Of a DNA stretch of 64,000 nucleotides, positions 35,618-45,985 are shown in pieces. Numbering within the stretch: position 1 is the stretch's first letter; each line of letters opens with the position of its first letter. A program made the position numbers and the translations under genes. The notes below the pieces were generated by a model. The model saw nothing but the letters and a program-made list of their open reading frames with translations, ran no database searches and had not been told where the DNA came from. The DNA comes from Aphrocallistes beatrix (lineage: Eukaryota > Porifera > Hexactinellida > Sceptrulophora > Aphrocallistidae), in NCBI GenBank assembly GCA_963281255.1, contig OY725492.1, positions 1,721,696 through 1,785,695 on the forward strand, in the 5' to 3' direction.

Positions 35618-37779
35618 CTTTATAGGAAGTAGTGTATTGGCTATCAAATAAGATCAAATTTGAATGCATAGTCATTGCGGTTTACAAGATAAGACCTCAA
35701 CTGATCAAAATGCGTTTTCATAGCAACGCTGGAATGTAGCAACATTCCACGAAAAAAATTCTCAACTTTTCGCATCAACTCATTCACAGCTCAGTTCTAT
35801 ACGAAAAAACTATAATAAAACAACCACTTAGAAGTGCCCTTAAAAACAACCTCTGAAAATTACTAAATTTGTCCCAAATATAACATATTGTGCAATCATA
35901 TGATGACTAATCTAAATTTTAAGAACGGAATTGAATACTTTGGCGTCATATTTATATATTGTAGTAATACATTTCGAAGCTCTATTCTGCGTCGTTCATG
36001 ATTTTAGGCAGATCATGCATTTGTTCAACCATCTTCGACCGCATCCCTGGTCCATTTTTGAGATGTGAATGGGAGGCTTTATATACAGAGTGCTATGGTC
36101 GGACTAAATATCGGATTGTTCAGCAAATATAAGTCTTCCTAAATTAACTTTTCAACTCAATACTGACATTTATTGCTTTCCTATTACATAGCAACAACAG
36201 CATTGCACTGTTTGTGTTTAGTCTGTCTACGGTCAGATTTACAACAGACTTATAATTCCTAATGTACATATCGATTGTAGAATGTTGTAAGAATGAGCGA
36301 TATTATAGAAGAAGACATAAAAGCATTTTCAAAATGGTAGAAATTGAGAGTTGTCAGGTCAATTTTATTTTCACCAAAGGAATAAAATTTTGAGTTATAT
36401 ATAGAAAGCGTTTTACAGGTACAAAAATGTGAATAACTCAAAGAGAACACATGGAAACCAAATGAATTTTTTATACAATGAATTATGACTATAAACGGTA
36501 AAATACCAAAAAATAAAACAGTTTCTAAAATATACACTTTTGCTACGTCATAGTTCCGGTTTGCTTCTGGAGTTGGTTTCAGTTCCAGTTTTCACAAAGA
36601 AAAGAAACTTAATTTAGTCATGTTATTCGTATTCTCCATATATAAAAACATAAGTATAGCAATTTATGAAAGAGTTTGAAGAATATTTTTCGAGTTATTC
36701 AAGTTTAAAATGGGATGGTAATTTTACCATTGTGAAAATCCTTGGTCAAACAGCAAAAATTCAAAAATCTGTGACGTCATAACTCAAAAATCACATGACC
36801 GATTGATCTGAAATTTTCACAAAAGTAAAGACATATCAGTGGCTTGTCGCAAAGCAAATTTCAGACAAATCGGTTGATGGTGGTGAAATGGTTGGTTGAT
36901 TTGACATGGGATTCCCCCTTTATAGAATATCTATTTTACAGTCACCTCTCTTATCCTCAAATTTTGATACCCTCTAAGTTCCGGGCACTAGATATTGTTT
37001 AAACTCACCCATTAGACAAAATGACAGTTTTAACACTATAAACTACTATTCAATTTGATTTCTGAGTTACGGGCACCTCTCTTATCCGGACCTCCGATAT
37101 CCGGGCAAATTCTGTTATCCGGGCACCCTCCGGTCCGGCACTGCCCGGATAAGAGAGGTTCGAGTGTATATTGAGCATATTTGGAAGCACTTTTGTTTGA
37201 CCGTGCCTTGCAAAGGCCAGGAATTTTTTCGCATTCCTGACCATTGCTAGGAAAAGGCAACCGAAATATTCTCCAAATATGGTCAATATATATATCAAAT
37301 TGCTGGAAATTTAGTGCTGAGCACGAATTCAGTATTAAAATAACGACCTGGCATAGTTAAATAAAATTATAGAAATGGAATTTCGATGGATACTATCGGA
37401 CATGGTCATTTTTGGGTCCCCAGTCATAACTGACAACTTTTTCACACTTTTGAAGGTGTCATGACGTGAAAATTTTTGATATGCCATATTTTGAAGTTAA
37501 GTACTACTATAAGTTGTTAATTTAGAATGTTTTGATGTTGCTTAATATCAGGATCCCGTAAAAACTAATTGAAATCCAGCCTTTCCGAAGAAAACTAGAG
37601 ACTAGAGACATCAGGAGCCCATACTTGTATAGATTGTTTTAGATATGTTCATATTATTTGTGGTCGCAGTATTGGAGAGGAAGGATATGGCAGTTCAATC
37701 GAGAGAAATCAAAATGATGATGAAGCAATGCAGCACAAATTAAAAAGAAAACAAACCCAGTAACATCAACGTATGTTAA

Positions 37780-39003
37780 AATCAAGTATAAATAGACTTC
37801 CTCCTGCCAATATTGGAGACAGTGTTTTAATACAAATCTCATCGCCAGATACCATGACAACATTGAAAACAAGAATTTGTTAGATATTATTTCAAATAAA
37901 GAGGATGATTTGTATACTATATCGACAAGACAAGGGACAATAAAATCTCTTTATACGAGGAATCAATTCGAAGTATGTCCCATGAATATATTACAAATGG
38001 ATAAAGTACCTTCAAACACAATATCTCAATGTAATGCAATGCCGAACGCTTCGCTCTTCTCAACCCATTATTGTAATTGCAAGTGTTTCAAAAACTCAAG
38101 GTCTACTTGTCGAGGGATACGGACAGTACGGTACGTGGACAATTCGGTACGGACATTTCGGTGCGGACATTTCGGTACGTGGATATTTCGGTACGGGACA
38201 AATCGGTACGTGGACATTTCGGTACGTTTACTACGTTATTTAGATGTACAGTAGAAACTCGTAAATAACTGTTACTGCTAGAATAATTATTTTATGATTT
38301 ATTGAGAAATACTGAAACAAAAATGGTAAATAATGGTGAGGGTGAGCACTAGCCACTATGTCTCGTTAAGGCCAATTATATGTGCCACTCCACGTATATA
38401 ATCAATGGGTAGTCTGTGAAAGTATCCGGAGATCAGACTCTTAAGGCCTTCCTCATTAGTTTTATCTTTTTGTCGTTTTGCAGGCTATTCTCCAGCAATA
38501 AATTTAGCCTGTTTTACCTCGACAAGTCCTTGCTCTCGCTTCAATGTATTGGTGAAACACCAAATGTTGGGGTGGTAACATCCGATGGTAGCATTGTATG
38601 AGCGATGCCAAGCTTCAACTGCGTTAGTATGATGTTGTTATTTGTCATTATATTGATGAATAGGGCGTTTAAAAGAAGCCATGTGTGAAAAATAAAGAAA
38701 TCATGCAATTGCATTGCGTAATTCCTGAATGGTTTTAAATGTTAATTTGTGGTGATTCTTTTACGATCCAACTTAATTTTTACCGAATCGTCCATATACT
38801 GAGTGCACACGTATCGAAATGTCCACGTACCGATTTGTCCCGTACCGATTTGTCCCGTACCGAAATGTCCGTACCGAATTGTCCACGTACCGTACTGTCC
38901 GTATCCCACTTGTCGAAGATCAGAAAAACAATGCCATTCAAAGTGTCATAATGGGCGAGCCTGTCAAAACAAAGTCTAGCAATTCACTTACTGTAATAGA
39001 ATA
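37780..39003 (+). pseudogene. Ginger/KRBA2-like integrase transposase, C-terminal part, interrupted by a MITE
   Basis: Reads RLPPANIGDSVLIQI, then after a small shift DDLYTISTRQGTIKSLYTRN and CPMNILQMDKVP, the C-terminal module that follows the integrase core in Ginger/KRBA2-like proteins, with a trace of the Cys-rich tail (CNCKCFKNS). At 38113 a MULE-type MITE interrupts it; the reading resumes at 38917 as EDQKNNAIQSVIMGEP to a stop at 39001. It continues the block at 29769-30500 and has the same orientation. Confidence 0.65.
38114..38907. mobile_element. MULE-type MITE with GTACGTGGACATTTCGG arrays, 9-bp duplication
   Basis: Ends GGGATACGGACAGTACGG / CCGTACTGTCCGTATCCC and perfect 9-bp duplications ACTTGTCGA (38105-38113, 38908-38916). 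Each end is a short array of units like TACGTGGACATTTCGG (about seven on the left, six on the right, inverted). A 9-bp duplication and GGG start point to the Mutator-like superfamily. 794 bp. Small frames over the arrays in several registers are artefacts. Confidence 0.88.
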
Positions 39004-39039
39004 GAACAGAATAGAATAGAATAGAATAGAATAGAATAG
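38995..39039. repeat. (AATAG)n microsatellite
   Basis: About eight AATAG/AACAG units. Confidence 0.9.
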
Positions 39040-39140
39040 TAGTTCTTTTGCACTTATTTTCGGTATTTGGATAAAAATAGATAAAAAACTATATTCCTTA
39101 AAATGTTCTTATAACCGATTTATAGTATTAGTATATGTTG

Positions 39141-39477
39141 CAGTGTATTAGAGAATTTAGTGTGTTCGCGAATACATCATTATTATTTGGTGTGTTCGCG
39201 AATACATCAAATACAAACAATGTATTAGAGTGCCAAAAAAGTGTACGCTATCGCTTGCAACACAGATTCAGAAGAATATGATAATATTATGTCAAAATTA
39301 TGAATTAAGTTTGACCCTAACTTTATAATATTAAAATTGACACATAGTATATTTGGCACTCTAATACATTGTTTGTATTTGATGTGTTCGCGAACACACC
39401 AAATAATTTAGAGTGTACGCAAACACACCAAATAATAATGATGTATTCGCAAACACACTAAATTATCTAATACACTG
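39141..39477. mobile_element. Fold-back MITE with GTGTTCGCGAATACA units
   Basis: Ends CAGTGTATTAGA / TCTAATACACTG; each arm of about 100 bp holds two TGTGTTCGCGAA units. 337 bp. No clear target duplication. Confidence 0.7.
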
Positions 39478-39663
39478 CAACAACCACATGAGTGAATCAA
39501 GAAATTGTATAATTTACTGTAAATCTTTTTTATAAAAGGGACATAAAATATTTTGGGGGCAATTATCCAACGGAGGTGATTATCGAAGGCCGACTACCAT
39601 TCGGATATATATGGTGTGTGTTTTTCTTTTATTCAGATCCATATTTTTCAGTAACTTATACTA

Positions 39664-41080
39664 TCCTTACTATTAAAACTCGATGAAGCTTTATATATAC
39701 GTATGTAACGAATTGATTGAAGAAACTGCCAGGCGTAGAAAGCTGATTTTTGGCAGTCTTTTGGCTATGGCTCCAGTAAGTTCTGACCTCAGACGAAAAT
39801 GTCGACTCATCATGGAATTATGACGTCATTGTCACCTTTTTATAATTAGAAATTTCAGTTTTTCTTTAACTCAGTCATTTTAAGCGATAGAAGGCTGAAA
39901 TTTTAATAGAATACAAGCGCGCTTCGCTTGCTTGCGCTGCGCGGCTTGCGGACACTTTGTGTCCGCAGAGTCGCCCTGCGGGCGCCTGGAGTTACTCAAT
40001 CTAAACTTTTTTGGGAATTTTTTTCCTTTATATATATATATATTGTAAACAAAGGTCAGCGAACAATTTTTCATATGGATCCTAAAATATGATATTCGAA
40101 ATCTACACTCCTGAAAACTCCATGTCAACCGTTAGAAGCTAGTTTCTCGCTTAATTTTTGTCATTTGTTTACTTTATGTATCTATTGTAAACAAAAGTAA
40201 ACAAATAATTTATCATATCGTTCTGAAAATATGATATTCGAAATCTACACCCTAAAAAAACCATGTCAACCGTTGGAAGCTAGTTTCTCGCTTAATTTTG
40301 TCATTTGTTTACTTTATGTATCTATTGTAAACAAAAGTAAACAAATAATTTATCATATCGATCTGAAAATATGATATTCGAAATCTACACCACTAAAAAC
40401 CCCTTGTCAACCGTTAGAACCTAGTCTCTAGCATAATTTTCAAAATTCGTCAAATCGTGCGAAAATATGTATATAAAGGTGTGAAAATATACAAATAACC
40501 TTTTTTACTGCCATACACTATCATATATAATTGAGACATTTATATAGGTTATTGCTTTGAAGTATTAATAACATTGACAGCCTACAATAGTGTCTTATAA
40601 TGATTTCTATTGTGAGAGTGAAGCCGTACATAGTATTGTATAGAAAAGGTGTGAAAAATTGTTTCCATTTTTTATGCAGAGGTGTGAAGATTTCGCTTAG
40701 ATCTTAGAACTTAATCGTAGATTCATCATTTGACACCTACATGCCATTTTTTACACCTCTATGACTTCCCAATTCTTCAATCAATTCGGACAAACACACA
40801 AACAAAAAAATCCTAGCATTTTAATATATAAGATGTATATTAATATACCTCACATATGATGCAACTATCATCAAAAAATGATGACTCATCACTGTTATGA
40901 CGTCATCATTGCGCATCAAAAATTTTAAAAATTGAAATTTGGTGATTTTTCGTGTGATATCGATTATAACAGTAGGACAGACGTATTTAGGGATGTTATC
41001 TCCTTTATGATTAATCAATGTGACCCCAGGTGCCTCAGGCGGAAAAAAAGTGTCTGCCTGCCGCGCAGGGCAAGCAAGCG
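39664..41080 (+). mobile_element. HEL-A copy with HEL-B nested inside
   Basis: TCCTTACTATTAAAACTCGA at the start after A; 3' module decayed, ending ...CAAGCAAGCGA. HEL-B (39914-40833) sits in its body; without it the outer text reads ...TTAATAGAATA|TGTATATTAATA, the normal HEL-A sequence. Confidence 0.85.
39914..40833 (-). mobile_element. HEL-B, complete copy (920 bp)
   Basis: Starts CAAGCGCGCTTCGCTTGCTT after A and ends with the rc of TCTTATATATTAAAATGCTA before T. Shares the 3' GC-rich module and the GAATTGATTGAAGAA motif with HEL-A but has a different body with three roughly 140-bp units. No ORF. Confidence 0.88.
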
Positions 41081-42147
41081 AATAGAAGTTAATTCTTATA
41101 GCTATGTGCTATTAAAAGTTAATTATAAGTGCTTGGACGATATGCTTTCAATTAGGAAATAATATTAATGTTTAAATACTAATTAACACCACTCTACGTT
41201 AGTGGTTCGCGAATCCCTGAATTCTTATTTATTAATATAACATATACATAGTATCTGTATAAAGAAGAGCAGTTGCTAGCCCCATTAGTGATTTTAGTCA
41301 CCCAATTGCGTCGAGTTTAATACCATTCGCACTTGGACTAGTCTAAGTGAACTTAGACTAACTACTCTAGTCTAAGTGTTCTTAGACTGATTCAAGTGCG
41401 CTTAGACTAAATTCGCACTTGGACTGCAACATTAATATAAAGTTCAATTAAGCATATTTATTGGCGGTCTAGCTGGAGGTCGGTTATCGGGCCGAGGGTC
41501 AGCTCTACTCCTTAACTTCTGTCCAGGCCCATTCCAATCCCGCCACCTAAGCAAGTACTTTCTCCACATCTCTTCAAGTTGAGTTGACTTAGCATTTTAA
41601 TTGTTTTGTCTGTATTTATCTAAAATCACTGCTCTCAACTCTCATGATTCTATAAGTAAAAGTAGTAAATTTCGGATGAATTTTATTACATATATTAGAG
41701 AATTACTGGAAAATAATTGACTGATCATGTTCTTATCTCGCATAATTGAGTTGATTACACACAACCAATCGGGCAAAAATCTAATCTCACGATTTCGTGA
41801 CCTTACAGGTTGAGAGCCCTGTGAAATAGGCGGCTGTTAGCTTTGTAAAAGCATAGACGTCTGCAGGGGTGTTACTCATGCGAACACAAAAGGTTCGCAT
41901 ACTGAGCAGCGAAAGCAAACTAAGCTTGCTTGTAAGATGGTTAAATTTTTTACAAAATGTATTGGTAGAATACCTATTAACAGTATGTACATGTTTGGAA
42001 TTAGGAATACCACTACTTTGTACTGAACATATCTCAATTATTCGCTAAATTAGTCTATAATTGTGTCGAAACACTCTAACTAGGGTGGATGTTCAGGACA
42101 ACTTATCATTCGTTCATGTCCATTATTTTTATTTAATTTTATTTAGT
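41081..42147. other. Region upstream of the inversin-like coding start
   Basis: 41325-41424 has a small repeat of ACTTGGACTAGTCTAAGTG and inverses. 41915-41935 resembles a decayed HEL 3' end (AAGCTTGCTTGTAAG). A pyrimidine-rich tract ending TTTATTTAG at 42138-42146 looks like a splice acceptor, implying a 5' untranslated exon further upstream that I cannot place. Confidence 0.5.
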
Positions 42148-42555
42148 ATGCAATTTTCTTCTGCTATACTCTCGCATGTCTCTATTACAGATTATTTATC
42201 TCCACAAATTGTTAATTCTCCTTTACATAATGCTGTTTTATCTGATGATGTTGTTCTATTAAAAGAATTAATATCTAGTAAATTATATGATGTCAATGTT
42301 TCTGATGATAATGGAAGAACACCTTTGATTTATTCAATTTTTATTGGCTCTTTTGTTTGTTTTGATATCCTTCTAAATAATGGTGCTGATCTGTATTCTC
42401 TAGATGTACAAAATATGAATCCTCTGCACTGGGCATGCCAGATTGGATTATCTAAAATAGTTAAGGCATTGATTGCCAATAATTGTGATCTTTATCAAAA
42501 AGATGCACAAGGCAGAATTCCTCTGCATTATACAACTCTACATCATGATCCCAAA
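42148..42555 (+). CDS. INVS: Inversin-like (nephrocystin-2) gene, first coding exon
   Basis: 136 codons from ATG 42148, two bases after a TTTATTTAG acceptor, to a GTAAGG donor at 42556 (phase 0). Ankyrin repeats in order: SPLHNAV (residues 24-30), GRTPLIY (56-62), NPLHWAC (91-97) and GRIPLHYTTLHHDPK (122-136). Spacing and wording follow the N-terminus of inversin, where a short leader precedes the repeats, the second repeat reads GRTPLMY and the fourth TPLHLTT-x-H-x-x-PK. In vertebrates inversin sits in the proximal segment (inversin compartment) of the primary cilium and acts in planar polarity and left-right patterning. ATG 42148 is chosen because the leader length (23 residues) fits; a farther upstream exon cannot be excluded. 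Confidence 0.8.
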
Positions 42556-42667
42556 GTAAGGAATTTATTGCAATTTAACTGCAAACTATGGTGCAGCGCG
42601 CGCTTGGTTTATGGAAAAATTGCGGGGTGTGATCTTGTTTCCTTAGGCATTAGGACAAGGAAGTGTA

Positions 42668-43217
42668 AGATATGACCCCAACTGGCCAAAATATGTTTAT
42701 ATATCAACGCTGGAATCAGGCTTTCATCCAGGCGTACTGGGCGCGCCTAGAGGCGCGTATTTGATTCCATGGATCATAATTAGGCGTATGATTTAGGCGC
42801 GCGGCATACGCCTACTTAGGCGCGCAGCATAAAACATATATAAAAATGCTATATAAAAGTGAGTCTAGGCGCGTAGAAAAATGGTGGCGCCCATTTAGGC
42901 GTATGACTTCGGAAAGCTGGATGAAACCCTGGCTGGAATGTAGAACATTTCATGAAAACACTTAGAAGTGTCTTTAAACCGGCTCTGAAAATCACTAAAT
43001 TCGTCAAAAATATAATTTATTGTGCAATCATTTGACGACTAATCAAAATTTATGAACAGAAATGGGCCCTTTGACACCATATTTATATATGATGGTAATA
43101 CATTCCTAAGTTCTATTCTGCATGGCTAATGGTTTAAGGCTGCTCATGTATTAGTTCAACCATATTCTACCGCATCCCTATTCTCAAATCCGCAAGTTAC
43201 TGTGAAACCTTATGTCT
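42668..43217 (-). repeat. Q-family half element in the inversin intron
   Basis: One arm of the Q palindrome, from TATGACCCCAACTGGCC to TTATGTCTAGTAGGCCATG. The X-box position is diverged (TTTATATATCAACG). Interrupted by a hAT MITE. Confidence 0.75.
42717..42931. mobile_element. hAT MITE rich in GGCGCGCCTA, 8-bp duplication
   Basis: Ends CAGGCTTTCATCCAG / CTGGATGAAACCCTG, perfect duplications GCTGGAAT (42709-42716, 42932-42939). 215 bp, with repeated TAGGCGCG/TAGGCGTATG units. Confidence 0.93.
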
Positions 43218-43516
43218 AGTAGGCCATGCCCAGACCTAGAGTAATAAACTTGGGTTTACGGTCGCGCCCACCACGAAACTAAACTAATAGCTCAAGTAAA
43301 CTAGAATTATAAGGGAATTGTTTCAGTTATAAAGGATTATTAATGGAAATTTCTTCGAGATATTGCCGATATAGGGCCCGGGCCTAGCATGAGGGATTAT
43401 GCGTACTCATCCCAATTACTACAATTTTACGTCAAATTATTATAGACTCGAAATTAGCACTTTTAATAAACATTAGATAGTAATAACGCAAGTAGTCCTC
43501 TGCTGTTAACCTACTA

Positions 43517-44015
43517 CAAGCGCGCTTCGCTTGCTTGCGTTGCGGGGCTGGCGGACAATTTGTGTCCGTCGGAGGCGCCCTATGGGCGCCTGGGGACATT
43601 TATTAATTATAAGGGTGATAACATCCCTAAATTCGCATGTCCTACTGTTATAATCGATATCGCACGAAAAATTACAAAATTTGTCAATTTTAAAAATTTT
43701 GATGCGTAATGATGACGTCAACAAAGTGATGAGTCATCTTTTTTTGATGATAGTTACATCATATGTGAGGTATGTTAGTATACAGATTCTATTAAAATTT
43801 CAGCCTTCTATCTCCTATAATGGCTGAGTTATGCTCGAATAATTGTATTGCTTAACTTTTAAAAATGTGACAATGACGTCATAATTCCATGATGAGTCGA
43901 CATTTTGGTCTGAACTCAGAACTTACTGGAGTCATAGCCAAAAGACTCCCACATGCCAAAAATCAACTTTCTGTGACTGGCAGTCTCTTCAATCAATTCG
44001 TTACAGATATATATA
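43517..44015 (-). mobile_element. HEL-A, 5'-truncated, in the inversin intron
   Basis: Starts CAAGCGCGCTTCGCTTGCTT after A; runs to TTCGTTACAGATATATATAT where the TA tract ends; the rc of the TCCTTACTATT terminus is absent. Confidence 0.85.
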
Positions 44016-44642
44016 TTTTTTTGGATGCAGGTACTACTTACTCATAGTTGATCTCTTTTCACATACGCCGAAGCAATCCAGTTGAAAGACCAGACCACCA
44101 CCTCCATCGTTAACGCATTCATTGTAACCTATTGCTTATCAGGTACATTCAAATTTGAATGTAGCTATAATGTTTTTGAAAATATAGTATCGCCAAAATG
44201 TATCTTCAATCTGTGAAATACAGGTGTGATAACTTCACATTCCACAGATAGTTGAGGTAAGGAAATATGACCAATGGAATACAAAATACGACTTTCTAAT
44301 CTAAAATGATACATTTCCCATGTCTAACTTGAGCGGATTGCGAGATATCAATAATACACAATGAACTCAAGTACCAGGACCTGGAGATTGAACACATACA
44401 TTCTTTACATAAAGGAGTCTAAATATTTTTACTCCGGTTACTCTCCAAATCTTTTGTGAAAGTATGAGTATTTCTCCAAAAGGTGGCGCCATTTGACTTT
44501 AGTACAGACACCGAATGTATTTTCACTTCGTCACCCACAATGAATTGAATCGAATCGAATCGCTCTGTTAAAGTTCAAATCGATGAGAAAAGATTTCTTG
44601 AAAATGTCTTTTAATATCATTTCGATGAAGCCTGATATATTA

Positions 44643-45161
44643 CAGTAGAACCTCTATAAGTGGGGTCTCTATATGTGGGGGGACCTCTATAAGTGGGGCA
44701 ATTTTTTGACATCTTTGCTCATTTCCATACAGATAAACCTCCATAAGTGGGGAAGTGCCATTATGCGGGGAATGAGGGTGACTTTTAGGCTAATAATACC
44801 TCACGACACTAAGATTAACCTCTATATGTGGGGAATATGATGGGAGTTTTTCTATGCGAAATTGGATATTAATCAAAACAACCGTTCACAGATGAGTCAG
44901 AACTTGGGATTGTGCTATACCATTTGCTGGAAATTTCGTGCCTCACAAATCAACCCTTTCTCATATCATTACACCCTTAATAAACCATTAAAAAATCGTA
45001 AGAAAGTAATAATAAATTTTAGGGAAAGTAGAATAGAGAATTCTCATAGTAATACTAAGGCAAGCTTGTTTTATGGGAATATTACAATTGGAATCATAAG
45101 TGGGGAATGGGGGAGTATCATCATGCTAGCCGGCCCAACCTCCCCCACTTATGTTATACTG
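44643..45161. mobile_element. Tigger-like MITE, CAGTAGAACCTCTATAAG ends
   Basis: Left CAGTAGAACCTCTATAAGTG, right CCCCACTTATGTTATACTG, TA at 44641-44642 and 45162-45163. 519 bp; several internal CTCTATAAGTGGGG subrepeats. Located in the inversin intron. The frames at 44862 and 45107 are chance frames over it. Confidence 0.85.
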
Positions 45162-45610
45162 TATATTTCCCCACTCTTAATAGTGTCCTAACTAATTTCG
45201 TCATTGCCATAGGAAAGGGACCTGAGAACTATCACGATTTGAAACATAACTATATTTACTTATCACTCGATTTCCCAAACGGATTGTGAATTCAGATAGA
45301 TGGAAGATTGAAACTGTTTAGATAAATGAAAACATTAAATCGATACAAATAAAATTGAAAAATATCAACATATCGGTATTTTTTGATATTTTCGATATTT
45401 CCAATATTTGAAAAAAATATCATCAATAATGATTATAGATATCAGAGATTTTGACCGATATTGAAAATTGCACTTGCTTGCAGTCGGCACTCTTGAGTAT
45501 GATATACGCTTTGTTTTTGCCCACTAAATACTTTGCTGAATTTCAATTTATTCCTATTTCTACCTGTTATTAAGCATTATTACAATATTTAACCTGCAAT
45601 CATCTTTTAG

Positions 45611-45985
45611 GTTATTCATATTCTCATTAAAAAAATGAATCGATCATCTATTGATGAAGGTGATTCCTTGGGAATGTCTGCTTTACACTGGGCTGCTTAT
45701 CACAATAACCATTCTGCATGCAGATTTTTAATCCATAATCATTCGAATCCTGGTAATACAGATAATGAGGGCAGAACTCCACTGCATTTATGCTCTGGAA
45801 ATAAAGATATCATGTCTATTAAAGTTTTGGTCGAGCTTGCTGGTTCAACTTTGTTAACTCTACAAGATTTTCAGGGTTGCACTCTTTTACATCACATTGT
45901 GGCTTTCCAAAATTTCACTTTACTAACAGCTCTAACCGATTCTACGAACTTGCCTGAAATTAAAGCCTTAAATTTGGATTCGAAG
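45611..45985 (+). CDS. INVS: Inversin-like gene, second coding exon
   Basis: 125 codons between a CATCTTTTAG acceptor and a GTAATT donor, both phase 0, so it joins the previous exon as ...HHDPK|VIHILIKKMN. Ankyrin repeats: SALHWAAYHNN (159-169), GRTPLHL (190-196), GCTLLHH (225-231). Inversin has the same order (ALHWSAYYNN, then G-x-PLHWA, then GRTPLH). The exon ends at residue 261; the remaining ankyrin repeats, IQ motifs and C-terminal region are not visible in the following 18 kb, so either the next intron exceeds 18 kb or the gene is broken. No stops or frameshifts in either exon and a low-repeat sequence favour a functional gene. The ATG at 45635 is internal, not a start. Confidence 0.8.

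Larger units (their letters stand above)
31647..36918. mobile_element. Long palindromic element R-Q-R, copy I
   Basis: Outer ends GGGGAATTCCATGTC / GACATGGGATTCCCC. Arms of about 1 kb (R) surround a Q-type centre with GGAATGTTGCTACATTCC and the X-box 14-mer GTTGCTATGGAAAC at 33017-33030 and GTTTTCATAGCAAC at 35714-35727. Nested are HEL-A (32069-32622) and a hAT element (33266-35617). Without them it is about 2.36 kb, close to copy II (47346-49395, about 2.05 kb). Confidence 0.8.
31384..37166. mobile_element. Tigger/pogo-like element, 5.8 kb with nested elements
   Basis: The ends share CACTCGAACCTCTCTTATCC, continued by GG, in inverted orientation; TA duplications at 31382-31383 and 37167-37168. 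Only the outer few hundred bases are its own; nearly all the interior is the long palindrome 31647-36918. More CACCTCTCTTATCC copies lie at 36950 and 37076, so the right arm has internal subrepeats. No pogo transposase is present. Confidence 0.8.
31109..37600 (+). mobile_element. TTAA-type element T3 (P), copy 1, split by a Tigger-like insertion
   Basis: Begins GGTTGGTGTTTCCCATGGGA after TTAA; its arm to 31381 matches the rc of 19790-20024 plus 17800-17856, and the part from 37169 to about 37590 matches the rc of 17370-17790. The right terminus is not found, so this copy is truncated. The Tigger-like element 31384-37166 sits at a TA in its palindromic centre. Confidence 0.75.

Noticed and set aside
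36259..36537. 92-codon minus-strand frame, similar to frames at 32665
   Set aside because: Both are readings of the same R arm of a non-coding palindrome.
38034..38268. Frames with RYGHFGT-type repeats on the plus strand
   Set aside because: Translation of the terminal arrays of the MULE-type MITE.
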